Notes: a model not told the origin generated them from the sequence alone. DNA of 13,410 bases from JANRKH01 sp033763595 (GCA_033763595.1 JANRKH010000009.1:1-13410); one strand, 5' to 3'. Positions 1-7,312 are shown, counted from the stretch's first letter. Numbers and translations: made by a program.

Positions 1-98
1 AATCCCATTTTTAAGTACTACTTCGTCGCTCGTCGCTCACCTAGCATGTAGTAGGCTTCGCTCCTCGCTCCTAGTATTATTTAATCTGGGATTTGGTA
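1..98 (-). repeat. MITE-like element copy A1 (inverted; left tip outside window)
   Basis: Read on the minus strand this matches the element family at 6455, 7207, 10816 and 13049: a TACCAAATC-type end, the ATTAAATAATACTAGGAGC block, the GAAGCCTAC block, the GGTGAGCGACGAGC block, then TACTTAAAAATGGGATT. About five terminal bases (expected TACCA) lie left of base 1. The other terminus ends GGTA at 98 and is followed by TTA (99-101), a probable half of a 3-bp target duplication. The orientation is opposite to all the other well-preserved copies in the window. Confidence 0.8.
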
Positions 99-101
99 TT
101 A

Positions 102-148
102 GGTGAGCGACGAGCTATACGATAAGTATTTAAAAATGAGATTTGGTA
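102..148 (+). repeat. MITE-like element copy A2 (right part only)
   Basis: This is the right-hand half of a direct-orientation copy: GGTGAGCGACGAGC, then TATACGATAAGTA, then the terminus GAGATTTGGTA at 138-148. The next three bases, TTA (149-151), are the reverse complement of the infC stop TAA. It begins exactly after the TTA that flanks A1, which corresponds to an internal TTA of the consensus (GTGTTAGGTGAG in copy C). The simplest reading is that A1 inserted into A2, leaving the left half of A2 outside the window. Confidence 0.75.
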
Positions 149-685
149 TTATGCCTTCGCAGCAAGAACTTTATTCGGACCCATGATCATCATCATCTGC
201 TTACCTTCAAGCTTTGGCTCTTGTTCTAGTTTTGCCGCCTCACCTACTGACTCAATAATTTTTGCAAATAATTTTCCAGCAATTTCATTGTGAACTATTT
301 CCCTACCTTTGAAAATTAAGGATATTTTAACCTTATCTCCATCATGTAAGAACTTCACTATATTTTTGACTTTAACTTCGAAATCACCTGTACCAATATT
401 TGGCCTGAATTTGACCTCTTTTAGGCTGAAAGATTTTTGTTTCTTCCTTGATTCCTGAATTTTTTTCTTTGATTCATATTTATACTTCCCGAAGTCCATA
501 ATTTTACAGACCGGCGGATTTGATTCCGGGGCAATTTCTACTAGGTCTAGCCCATCCTTTAATGCAGCCTTAACTGCATCTTCTAATTTTACAACACCTA
601 TCATTTTGCCATCTGAATCTACTAGCCTGACTTGTGAAGACCTAATTTCTCTATTAGCCTTCGGAAAATTGAATTTTGATATAAT
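149..685 (-). CDS. infC: translation initiation factor IF-3
   Basis: IF3 binds the 30S subunit, keeps it apart from 50S and proofreads start-codon and initiator-tRNA choice. The first in-frame ATG (602-604) would give 151 residues and begin inside the N-domain. Upstream, the frame stays open and encodes FPKANREIRSSQVRLVDSDG, the conserved IF3 N-terminus, so the gene must start further up. The only upstream start-like codons that keep this block are ATT (683-685) and ATA (680-682), just after AGGAGG. From ATT the protein is 178 residues, close to the usual 170-180. The N-domain (about 1-80) contains DLVEIAPESNPPVCKIMDFG; the C-domain contains FRPNIGTGDFEVK and ends KQMMMIMGP. A non-AUG (AUU) start is typical of infC and underlies its autoregulation. 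It lies 95 bases downstream of thrS, as in many bacteria. The stop codon coincides with the 3-bp flank of repeat copy A2. Confidence 0.95.
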   Translation of the reverse strand: MISKFNFPKANREIRSSQVRLVDSDGKMIGVVKLEDAVKAALKDGLDLVEIAPESNPPVCKIMDFGKYKYESKKKIQESRKKQKSFSLKEVKFRPNIGTGDFEVKVKNIVKFLHDGDKVKISLIFKGREIVHNEIAGKLFAKIIESVGEAAKLEQEPKLEGKQMMMIMGPNKVLAAKA

Positions 686-687
686 AT

Positions 688-693
688 CCTCCT
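688..693 (-). promoter_or_regulatory. Shine-Dalgarno of infC
   Basis: A perfect AGGAGG on the minus strand, 2 bases before ATT (683-685) and 5 bases before ATA (680-682). It is the strongest ribosome binding site near infC and fixes the start to one of these two non-AUG codons. Spacing alone favours ATA; precedent from other infC genes favours ATT. Confidence 0.8.
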
Positions 694-780
694 ATTTTTT
701 TTATTGCTTTTTAGTAGCGCAAACCTATTTCTTACGCATTAAACACCACCATATACCGCAGCAGCACTTGTGAGTAGAGC

Positions 781-2688
781 CTAGATAAAATCGCTTGTTT
801 CTTTATTGATTATATTAATAAGATCGTCGCAGCTCATCTTGGTTGTTTCGTTAGTAAGAAGTGATCTCACTGACAAAATACCAGTTTCAAGCTCCTTTTG
901 CCCTATAATAACAATATAAGGATACTTCTGCTGCGACATTTCTCTGATTTTATAATTAATCTTTTCATTAGAAATGTCAAGTTCTGTTCGTATATTTGAG
1001 CTTTTAAGTAAATTTTGTATTTTTTCTGCAAAGGATACCACATCTGTTGTAACGGTTGCGATTCCAACTTGAATAGGAGCAATCCATAAAGGAAATTTAC
1101 CAGCACACTGCTCTATGTAAATCCCAAGAAATCTCTCAAAAGCTCCTATTATAGCCCTATGTAACATAACCGGTCTTTGCTTTTGGCCACTTGAATCAAT
1201 ATATGTAGCTTCAAGCCTCTCCGGCAGCACAAAATCTACTTGTAAAGTGCCACACTGCCATTCTCTTCCGATTGCATCAGTAAGAGTAAATTCAAGTTTC
1301 GGGCCATAAAATGCTCCCTCTCCTTTGTTTAATTCATACTCAAGACCAGCTGAATTTACCGCATCTTTTAGTGAGGTTTCGGCTCTATCCCATACTTCAT
1401 CAGAACCTGCGCGTATGTTAGGACGATCTGAAAATTTTATCTTGATATCAGAAAATCCAAGCTTTTCATATATTTGCGTAAGTAATTTGCAAAATTTTAC
1501 TGTTTCATCGTTAATTTGCTCAGGCATACAAAAAATATGAGCATCATCTTGGACAAAATTCCTAACTCGCAAAAGTCCGTGCAGAGCCCCTGAAGCTTCG
1601 TATCTATGGCAACTTCCAAATTCTGACATTCTAAGTGGAAGATCACGATAACTTTTTACCCCTTGTTTGAATATTTGCACATGACAAGGGCAATTCATAG
1701 GCTTTAAGGCCATTACTTTATCGTCAACTTCAGAAGTAAACATATTTTCACGGTAAAGATCCCAGTGACCAGAAGCTTTCCAAAGCTTTGAGTCTAGGAC
1801 TTGAGGAGTTCTCACTTCTTTATACCCAGCTTCATCAAGGTTTTTTCTTATAAAGGACTCCAGTATTCTATATATTATCCAACCTTTATGATGCCAAAAA
1901 ACCATCCCTTGAGCTTCTTCTTGAAAATGGAACAAACCAAGCTCTTTTCCTAGTTTTCTATGGTCTCTTTTTTCTGCTTCCTCAAGCATTAACAAATATT
2001 TTCTTAATCCATCTTCAGTTGGAAATGCCGTACCATAAATTCTCTGTAACATCTCATTTTTACTGTCACCTCTCCAGTATGCACCTGCAACTTTCATCAG
2101 TTTAAAGTGTTTTAGATATCCTGTTGAAGGCGCATGCGGGCCCCTGCATAAATCAATAAATTTCCCTTGCCTATAAATCGATACTTCCTCACCTTCAGGA
2201 AGGCTTGAAATTATTTCAGCTTTATAGAATTCGCCTATTGATTTAAAAAAATCTATTGCCTTTACCTTATCCCATACCTCTCTAGTAAATGGTTCATTTT
2301 TTGCGATAATTTGCCGCATTTTCGCTTCGATAATAGAGAGATCATCGCTAGAAATAGGCTTATGATAAGAAATATCATAGTAAAAGCCATTTTCGATTGC
2401 AGGACCAATAGTAATTTGGGCTTCTGGATATAACTCTTTTATCGCTTCGGCTAGAATATGCGCAGTATCATGCCTTATGAACTCAATTGCCTCTGGATCC
2501 TTTTTTGTAATAATCCTAATAGCGCAATCATGACTTATTGACCTTGTAAGATCGTAGTCTTTATCATTGACTTTCACGAATAATGCATCTTTAGCAAGCG
2601 AATTTGAGATAGATAAAGCTATATCAAATCCAGATGAATTTATAGGATATTCTCTTACTTCTCCGCTTGGAAATTTAACTTTTATCAT
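781..2688 (-). CDS. thrS: threonine--tRNA ligase
   Basis: Cytoplasmic class II synthetase that charges tRNA-Thr and clears mischarged Ser-tRNA. At 635 residues it is full length (E. coli 642). The order is: TGS domain (about 1-62); editing domain with H73 and H77 in HDTAH plus C181 and H185 in CRGPH; catalytic core with the zinc ligands C333 (MNCPCH), H384 (DDAHIF) and H510 (MLHRAI); class II motif 2 around 372-385; motif 3 RAIIGAFERF at 511-520; and a C-terminal anticodon-binding domain from about 535. The start is the ATG at 2686-2688, at the expected head of the TGS domain; no clear ribosome binding site is visible. A plausible promoter lies at 2735-2762. It precedes infC on the same strand with a 95-base gap, suggesting a thrS-infC transcript. 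No operator mimicking tRNA-Thr is evident in the short leader. Confidence 0.98.
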   Translation of the reverse strand: MIKVKFPSGEVREYPINSSGFDIALSISNSLAKDALFVKVNDKDYDLTRSISHDCAIRIITKKDPEAIEFIRHDTAHILAEAIKELYPEAQITIGPAIENGFYYDISYHKPISSDDLSIIEAKMRQIIAKNEPFTREVWDKVKAIDFFKSIGEFYKAEIISSLPEGEEVSIYRQGKFIDLCRGPHAPSTGYLKHFKLMKVAGAYWRGDSKNEMLQRIYGTAFPTEDGLRKYLLMLEEAEKRDHRKLGKELGLFHFQEEAQGMVFWHHKGWIIYRILESFIRKNLDEAGYKEVRTPQVLDSKLWKASGHWDLYRENMFTSEVDDKVMALKPMNCPCHVQIFKQGVKSYRDLPLRMSEFGSCHRYEASGALHGLLRVRNFVQDDAHIFCMPEQINDETVKFCKLLTQIYEKLGFSDIKIKFSDRPNIRAGSDEVWDRAETSLKDAVNSAGLEYELNKGEGAFYGPKLEFTLTDAIGREWQCGTLQVDFVLPERLEATYIDSSGQKQRPVMLHRAIIGAFERFLGIYIEQCAGKFPLWIAPIQVGIATVTTDVVSFAEKIQNLLKSSNIRTELDISNEKINYKIREMSQQKYPYIVIIGQKELETGILSVRSLLTNETTKMSCDDLINIINKETSDFI

Positions 2689-2734
2689 GTTTTTATTATA
2701 AACTTAGCACCTAACCTTAAGACCAAAAATCTAC

Positions 2735-2762
2735 ATCCTATCTAGAAATTTTATATTGTCAA
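2735..2762 (-). promoter_or_regulatory. candidate promoter of thrS
   Basis: On the minus strand, TTGACA (2757-2762), a 16-base spacer and TAGGAT (2735-2740). The -35 box is a perfect match and the -10 box matches at 4 of 6. Transcription would start about 40 bases before the thrS ATG, which is a sensible leader. Confidence 0.5.
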
Positions 2763-2987
2763 ATTATAGATTTAAGAAAGAAAGATATAAGAAAGATAAA
2801 TGGGACTTGTGCCAGATTGGCAAAAAACACTTTGCCGCGGAAATATTGGCCTAATATTTCTAATTACAGAAGTCCATACATATATGAGACACAATATGAG
2901 ACAAAAGTGAAATTATCAATCTAGTGAAATTATGAATCTGGATCTAGATAAGACTAAACGAGATCAGATGAGGATTAGCAATAAAAA
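2763..2987. other. intergenic region between thrS promoter and tRNA-Glu
   Basis: AT-rich spacer with no convincing gene. A 36-codon plus-strand frame (2800-2910) begins after an AAGAAAG-like stretch, but it has no recognisable protein and faces against both neighbours. A T-run just 3' of the tRNA (2983-2987 on the minus strand) may aid termination. Confidence 0.4.
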
Positions 2988-3062
2988 TGGTGACCCCTAC
3001 GGGACTCGAACCCGTGTTTACACCGTGAAAGGGTGGTGTCCTAACCGCTAGACGAAGGGGCC
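2988..3062 (-). tRNA. tRNA-Glu (anticodon UUC)
   Basis: The 75-base minus-strand sequence folds as a cloverleaf. The acceptor GGCCCCT pairs with AGGGGTC (one G-U), the D-arm is GTCTAGCGGTTAGGAC, the anticodon loop is CTTTCAC with TTC at positions 34-36 (window 3027-3029), and the T-arm contains GGTTCGAGTCC. The discriminator is A and the 3' CCA is encoded (2988-2990). The layout closely follows E. coli tRNA-Glu. It decodes GAA and GAG. It stands alone between thrS and a divergently oriented protein gene. Confidence 0.97.
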
Positions 3063-3291
3063 TTTCAATAAATTCCCTTTATTTATTAAAAGCGCAAAAC
3101 TATTCTAGTTACGAATTCTAATGATTTTGATTACATATAAATCTTAAATTCGAGACTAAGCGTAAAACTTGTTATTACTCATTTTGGTTACTAACTTATA
3201 TACAATAAACTAGGTTTTTCAAGATATTTTTGCATTTTTAAATCAACAATCTATAAAGATATTTAAACAATAGTAGTAATATCACCAAGTA

Positions 3292-4023
3292 ATGTATTAT
3301 AGAGAATTGATAAAAAAAAGACGCATTATTTCAAATGAAAATTCGAAAATAATCGTAAAAAAAGCATATAATATTTGTAGAACGATACTAAAAGATCTTT
3401 TAAGTGAGATAAAATTAGAGGATGATATGAGCATTCTAATATATGGAAACAGACTGAGTGTACTAAACCAGGATATATTTGGAATGAACAGAAGCATTAC
3501 GCATACATTTTACGGAGAAAATATATCTAGTCAAAAATTTGACATTATCATAAGTTTTATGGATATGCACATGATATCTGATATTAAGTTATTTATGCAA
3601 ACGATAGATTTTCAGTTAAAAAATGATGGTATATTTATAGGCGTTTTGCCGGGAGGGCGCACTCTTTTAAATACAAGAAATAAACTCTGGCAACTCGAAG
3701 AAAAGTCGGATAATAAATTTGCTAATAGAATTTTGCCAATGATACGACTTGAGGATATAAATCAAATACTTAGTTTATCTGGCTTTAAAAACATCATCTC
3801 CTTTAAAGAAGATTTTATCATCAAAAATAGAAATATATTATGGTACTTGGGTTATATAAGAAAACTTGGAGAAAATTCATTATTTACACAAGGTGAGCAA
3901 ATTAGTAAAGTTTTTTATAGTAATTTGTTAAAAGAATGTGATATTTATAATGAATTTCTGGAAATTCTGGCCTTTTGCGCCTCAAGAACAACTAAGTTAT
4001 TTGCAAGTCAAATTAAATTATGA
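3292..4023 (+). CDS. methyltransferase-domain protein, NDUFAF5/BioC-like
   Basis: The central and C-terminal parts resemble the NDUFAF5/BioC-type class I methyltransferases. FDIIISFMDMHMISDI (about 83-98) corresponds to the FDLVVSSLSLHWVNDL-type motif. LKNDGIFIGVLPGGRTLL (about 109-126) matches the 'LKPDGVFIG...GG.TL' block, and EDINQILSLSGFKNI (about 153-167) the following helix and strand. At 243 residues it is a little short. The usual glycine-rich AdoMet loop (DLGCGRG-like) is replaced by SILIYGNRLSV at about 47-57, so AdoMet binding may be altered or lost. NDUFAF5 hydroxylates an arginine of complex I subunit NDUFS7, while BioC acts on malonyl-ACP; which role, if either, applies here cannot be read from sequence. 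The ATG has no obvious ribosome binding site. lpdA follows 118 bases downstream on the same strand. Confidence 0.75.
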   Translation: MYYRELIKKRRIISNENSKIIVKKAYNICRTILKDLLSEIKLEDDMSILIYGNRLSVLNQDIFGMNRSITHTFYGENISSQKFDIIISFMDMHMISDIKLFMQTIDFQLKNDGIFIGVLPGGRTLLNTRNKLWQLEEKSDNKFANRILPMIRLEDINQILSLSGFKNIISFKEDFIIKNRNILWYLGYIRKLGENSLFTQGEQISKVFYSNLLKECDIYNEFLEILAFCASRTTKLFASQIKL

Positions 4024-4141
4024 TAATTCTATAAATATATTTTTTATAACGCCAAATTTAAAAAAATAGGTAAAAAAGGATTTAGTATAACTCAATTCCT
4101 CAAAATATGGCCATTATATAATAGACACAAAAAGTAAGTTT

Positions 4142-5530
4142 ATGGATAAGTTTGATTTAATAATTATAGGCGGAGGGCCCGCAGGCTATACAGGAGCAAT
4201 AAGAGCTTCGCAGCTTGGCATGAAAGTGGCACTTGTTGAAAAGCGCCAAACACTTGGCGGCACCTGCTTAAACGAGGGGTGTATACCATCAAAAGCATTA
4301 TTAAATTACTCTGAAAAATTCGAGGAATCTACAACCAAATTCTCTGATATTGGCATCAATGTGACTCCAAAACTTGATCTTGCAAAAATGCTAGCAAAAA
4401 AAGACCAAGTTGTGTCTGAATTATGCAAAGGTATTGATGGTTTGTTCACAAAGAACAAAATCACCAAATTCAGTGGAACTGCAAAATTTGGCGGTCCTGA
4501 AGAGATAATTATAGACGAGCTTAGCACAAAAATTTATGGATCTAAAATTTTGATAGCAACCGGATCTTCTGTAACAAGTATTCCAGGAGTTGAAGTAAAT
4601 GGCAAAAATATAATCTCCTCCAAGGAAGCTCTTGAGATTCAAAATGTGCCAAAAGATCTGATTGTGATCGGAGGTGGGTATATTGGCCTTGAACTCGGAT
4701 CAGTCTGGAGAAGACTAGGCACAAAGGTTACAGTAGTTGAGTATCTAGATAGAATAGTTCCTGCGCTTGACTCTGATGTCGGCGCTGCGCTACATAAAAT
4801 ACTTGAAAAACAAGGAATTGGCTTTCTGCTAAATACAAAAGTCAAATCCGCACAAGAAAAAGATGGTTTTGTAAATTTAATGATTGAGTCAAAAGATGGA
4901 TTAAACCAAGAATTAAAAGCGGAAAAAATATTAGTCTCAGTCGGTAGAAAGCCTTGCACTGAGGGGCTTGCACTTGAAAAGGTTGGAATAGCAACTGATA
5001 GTAAAGGCAAAATACCTGTAAATAAGAAATTCCAAACAATTATCACAAATATTTATGCAGTTGGTGATGTAATTGACGGGCCAATGCTCGCGCACAAAGC
5101 AGAAGAAGAAGCTATCGCAGCTGTTGAAAATATGGCAGGCCAGGCAGGTCATGTAAATTACAATATTATACCAAGCGTGATCTATACTTCGCCGGAAGTT
5201 GCCTCTGTTGGTGCAACTGAGGATGAACTTAAAGCAAAAAATATAGAATATAAAACTGGCAAAATACCATTTCTTGCAAATAGTAGGGCAAAAGCTGCTC
5301 TTCATACTGAAGGATTTGTAAAGATTTTAGCTGATAAAAAAACCGACGAAATACTTGGCGCGCATATAATAGGACATGAAGCTGGCACTTTAATAGCAGA
5401 AATTGCAGTAGCTATGGAATTTAAGGCCGCTGCTGAGGATATAGCTAGAACCTGCCATGCACACCCAACATTAAACGAGGCCCTAAAGGAAGCTGCTCTT
5501 GCAACTGATAAAAGATCTATAAATTTCTAA
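4142..5530 (+). CDS. lpdA: dihydrolipoyl dehydrogenase (E3)
   Basis: FAD-dependent E3 of the pyruvate and 2-oxoglutarate dehydrogenase complexes; it re-oxidises dihydrolipoamide and passes electrons to NAD+. The 462 residues match the family length. Visible parts: FAD-binding IIIGGGPAGYTGAIRASQLG (8-26); redox-active pair C42 and C47 in GGTCLNEGCIPSK; NAD-binding IGGGYIGLELGS (176-187); FAD motif YAVGDVIDGPMLAHKAEEE (about 304-322); and the C-terminal dimer-interface catalytic pair H441 and E446 in HPTLNE. All key residues are present. A TATAAT sits at 4117-4122, 19 bases before the ATG, but no good -35 is seen. The stop codon (5528-5530) directly abuts the ATG of ygfZ, so the two are very probably co-transcribed and translationally coupled. 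Rickettsiales commonly carry two E3 paralogues; which complex this one serves is not determinable here. Confidence 0.98.
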   Translation: MDKFDLIIIGGGPAGYTGAIRASQLGMKVALVEKRQTLGGTCLNEGCIPSKALLNYSEKFEESTTKFSDIGINVTPKLDLAKMLAKKDQVVSELCKGIDGLFTKNKITKFSGTAKFGGPEEIIIDELSTKIYGSKILIATGSSVTSIPGVEVNGKNIISSKEALEIQNVPKDLIVIGGGYIGLELGSVWRRLGTKVTVVEYLDRIVPALDSDVGAALHKILEKQGIGFLLNTKVKSAQEKDGFVNLMIESKDGLNQELKAEKILVSVGRKPCTEGLALEKVGIATDSKGKIPVNKKFQTIITNIYAVGDVIDGPMLAHKAEEEAIAAVENMAGQAGHVNYNIIPSVIYTSPEVASVGATEDELKAKNIEYKTGKIPFLANSRAKAALHTEGFVKILADKKTDEILGAHIIGHEAGTLIAEIAVAMEFKAAAEDIARTCHAHPTLNEALKEAALATDKRSINF

Positions 5531-6433
5531 ATGCAACTACTAAATAGAAAAATAATAAAAGCTAGTGGCGCCGATGCTACAAGATTCCTCGAGTCTATTA
5601 TAACAAATGACATAAAGCTACTTGCTAATAACAAAAAAGAGGTGATTTACACTCTCATGCTAACACCGCAAGGTAGATTCCTATATGACGCATTTATAAC
5701 AATGTCGAACAGTGAGTATTTGCTTGAAGTTGATGCAAATAATGCTTCTAATATGCTTGATCATCTTAATTTTTACAAATTAAATTCTGCCGTAGAATTC
5801 TGCATTATTGAGGAATTAAGCCTATATTATATTAAATCAAATCATTATAATCGTAAAATAAATTATGATGAACCTCGTTCACAACTTTCTTCCGGCAAAG
5901 AAACTGATCAACTTAGTAATAATTATAATTTTTCGAAAATATATAAAGACCCAAGATTTGCAGGTCTTGGCTACAGGCTTATTTTACCTGGAGCGCTAGA
6001 AACTCAGAATTATTCATATTTTGAAGACAAGTATCAATTTTGCATTCCAGATGGATTTGTAGATTTAGTTCAAAACAAGTCCCTCCCGCCTGAATATGGA
6101 TCTGACGAGCTAGAGGCTATATCCTACACAAAGGGTTGCTATACGGGCCAAGAGGTGATTTCTAGAACGAAATATCAGGGCCAGGTAAGAAAGTCTCTTT
6201 TTAGCATTGAATTTGATAATTATATAGATGAAAATCTTGCTGGGAAAATAATAACGCAAAATGATCAAGAAATCGGAGTCATTACATCGAACTGGAACAA
6301 GCGAGATGCTGGCACAATTGCAATAGGTCTTGTTAGAACAGAGCTACTAGATATAAATTCAGTCGGAAGTTGCGCCGGATTCAAATGCAAAATTAAAGAT
6401 GCACCATGGAGAAGCGGTGGATCTTCTGATTAA
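5531..6433 (+). CDS. ygfZ: YgfZ/GcvT-family folate-binding Fe-S protein
   Basis: Member of the YgfZ/IBA57 group, related to the aminomethyltransferase GcvT. The family uses tetrahydrofolate to support assembly or repair of certain [4Fe-4S] enzymes. The diagnostic motif KGCYTGQE is at 201-208, with the conserved cysteine at 203, followed by VISRTKYQGQVRK. The N-terminal FLESIITNDIKLL and LTPQGRFLYD (residues 19-54) fit the YgfZ N-domain, which binds folate. At 300 residues it is near the usual 280-330; a low-complexity N/S/Q-rich stretch at about 105-135 looks like a lineage-specific insert. The ATG follows the lpdA stop with no gap. A repeat element begins about 20 bases after the stop. Confidence 0.92.
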   Translation: MQLLNRKIIKASGADATRFLESIITNDIKLLANNKKEVIYTLMLTPQGRFLYDAFITMSNSEYLLEVDANNASNMLDHLNFYKLNSAVEFCIIEELSLYYIKSNHYNRKINYDEPRSQLSSGKETDQLSNNYNFSKIYKDPRFAGLGYRLILPGALETQNYSYFEDKYQFCIPDGFVDLVQNKSLPPEYGSDELEAISYTKGCYTGQEVISRTKYQGQVRKSLFSIEFDNYIDENLAGKIITQNDQEIGVITSNWNKRDAGTIAIGLVRTELLDINSVGSCAGFKCKIKDAPWRSGGSSD

Positions 6434-6454
6434 TTACTAACTATAATCCTTTAA

Positions 6455-6563
6455 TACCAAATCTCTAGAATTAAATAATACTAGGAGCAAGTCACAAAGC
6501 CTACTCTCGTGTAAGCCTTTAGCGACGAGCTATACGATAAGTACTTAAAAATGGGATTTGATA
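6455..6563 (+). repeat. MITE-like element copy B
   Basis: A 109-bp element from TACCAAATCTC to GGGATTTGATA, flanked by TAA at 6452-6454 and 6564-6566. It is near-identical to copies C, D and E over the first roughly 58 bases. It carries the GTAAGCCTTTAGCGACGAGC centre (shared with D and E) and the TATACGATAAGTA segment (shared with A2). The right terminus has G-to-A in GGTA (GATA). It lies between the convergent 3' ends of ygfZ and the PAP2 gene. Confidence 0.88.
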
Positions 6564-6591
6564 TAATGCGCTAGATTCTTTATACATCAGA

Positions 6592-7161
6592 TCAAAGACG
6601 TATCTCAATATTTATTCCTAGGGTTTTTTCTAAAGGCGTTATAGAGATATATCGATATTCTTTGTTCCACTCCAGCTTGCTATTAATGGAATTAACAATT
6701 TCGGCAAGTAGAGCAGCTGCAACCACCTGACTTATAGTATGTTCTCTTGATTCTACTCTACTATAAGCTGTAAAAATTGCTGCAAGATATAGTGGTGCTG
6801 ATTGATTATATTCATTGCTAAAATTTCTCACATAAGAAGCGCTTGCCCATGCAGAATAAGTATGTCCAGATGGCAAGCCATCGTACCTAGGTTTTTTATT
6901 TTTTTTATAAGGTCTTTTACCTGTTTTGGGTTTATATATTTTTCCCGTGAGTTTTGATGCGTATGTGATGCCAAGCCCTTCAGAGTAAATATACAAAAAA
7001 TGCCCAGTTCCTTTATTTTGAGAGGCGATTGCAGTCCCAAACATAGGGTTAGTGAATTGCAGTATATCGCCAATCTTTCTTATGTATCTATCTTTACTAA
7101 AAGCTACAGAAGAAAAGCTAAGAGGAAATATAATGCAAGCAAAGAAAATACGAATTCTCAT
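6592..7161 (-). CDS. PAP2-family phosphatase-like periplasmic protein
   Basis: Looks like a type 2 phosphatidic acid phosphatase / vanadium haloperoxidase-fold protein. Such proteins remove phosphate from lipids, undecaprenyl-PP or lipid A at the periplasmic face. From the ATG at 7159-7161 the protein is 189 residues; the open frame reaches TTG at 7176, but the ATG gives a clean signal peptide (MRIRIFFACIIFPLSFSSVAFS, about 1-22). Motif 2 is PSGH at 97-100. Motif 3 is SRVESREH (134-141), with nucleophile H141, but the expected Asp four residues later is Q145. Motif 1 (around K74 to R83-P84) has non-canonical spacing. Only one later hydrophobic stretch (about 124-154) is seen, so it is probably soluble or weakly membrane-bound. 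Direct repeat copies B and C flank the gene, copy C lying 45 bases upstream. Substrate unknown; activity uncertain given Q145. Confidence 0.75.
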   Translation of the reverse strand: MRIRIFFACIIFPLSFSSVAFSKDRYIRKIGDILQFTNPMFGTAIASQNKGTGHFLYIYSEGLGITYASKLTGKIYKPKTGKRPYKKNKKPRYDGLPSGHTYSAWASASYVRNFSNEYNQSAPLYLAAIFTAYSRVESREHTISQVVAAALLAEIVNSINSKLEWNKEYRYISITPLEKTLGINIEIRL

Positions 7162-7206
7162 TCTGAAATTATCCAAATAAATTTTAGAGGTCTAAGAGCT
7201 CTATAA

Positions 7207-7312
7207 TACCAAATCTCTAGAATTAAATAATACTAGGAGCAAGTCACGAAGCCTACTCTCGTGTTAGGTGAGTGACGAGCTAGAAGCAAGTACTTAAAAA
7301 TGGGATTTGGTA
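7207..7312 (+). repeat. MITE-like element copy C
   Basis: A 106-bp element from TACCAAATCTC to GGGATTTGGTA, with perfect TAA flanks at 7204-7206 and 7313-7315. The centre is GTTAGGTGAGTGACGAGC, the variant shared with A1, A2 and F rather than with B, D and E. It lies just upstream of the PAP2 gene and 126 bases beyond the 3' end of hemF. Confidence 0.9.

Noticed and set aside
2800..2910. 36-codon plus-strand frame between thrS and tRNA-Glu
   Set aside because: No recognised protein, only a weak purine-rich stretch upstream, and length within chance expectation.
4639..5305. Minus-strand frames of 122 and 135 codons inside lpdA
   Set aside because: They lie wholly opposite a complete, motif-perfect LpdA, have no ribosome binding sites and read as unstructured antisense sequence.
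7162..7176. TTG start five codons upstream for the PAP2-like protein
   Set aside because: The ATG at 7161 gives a better signal peptide and no strong ribosome binding site supports the TTG.
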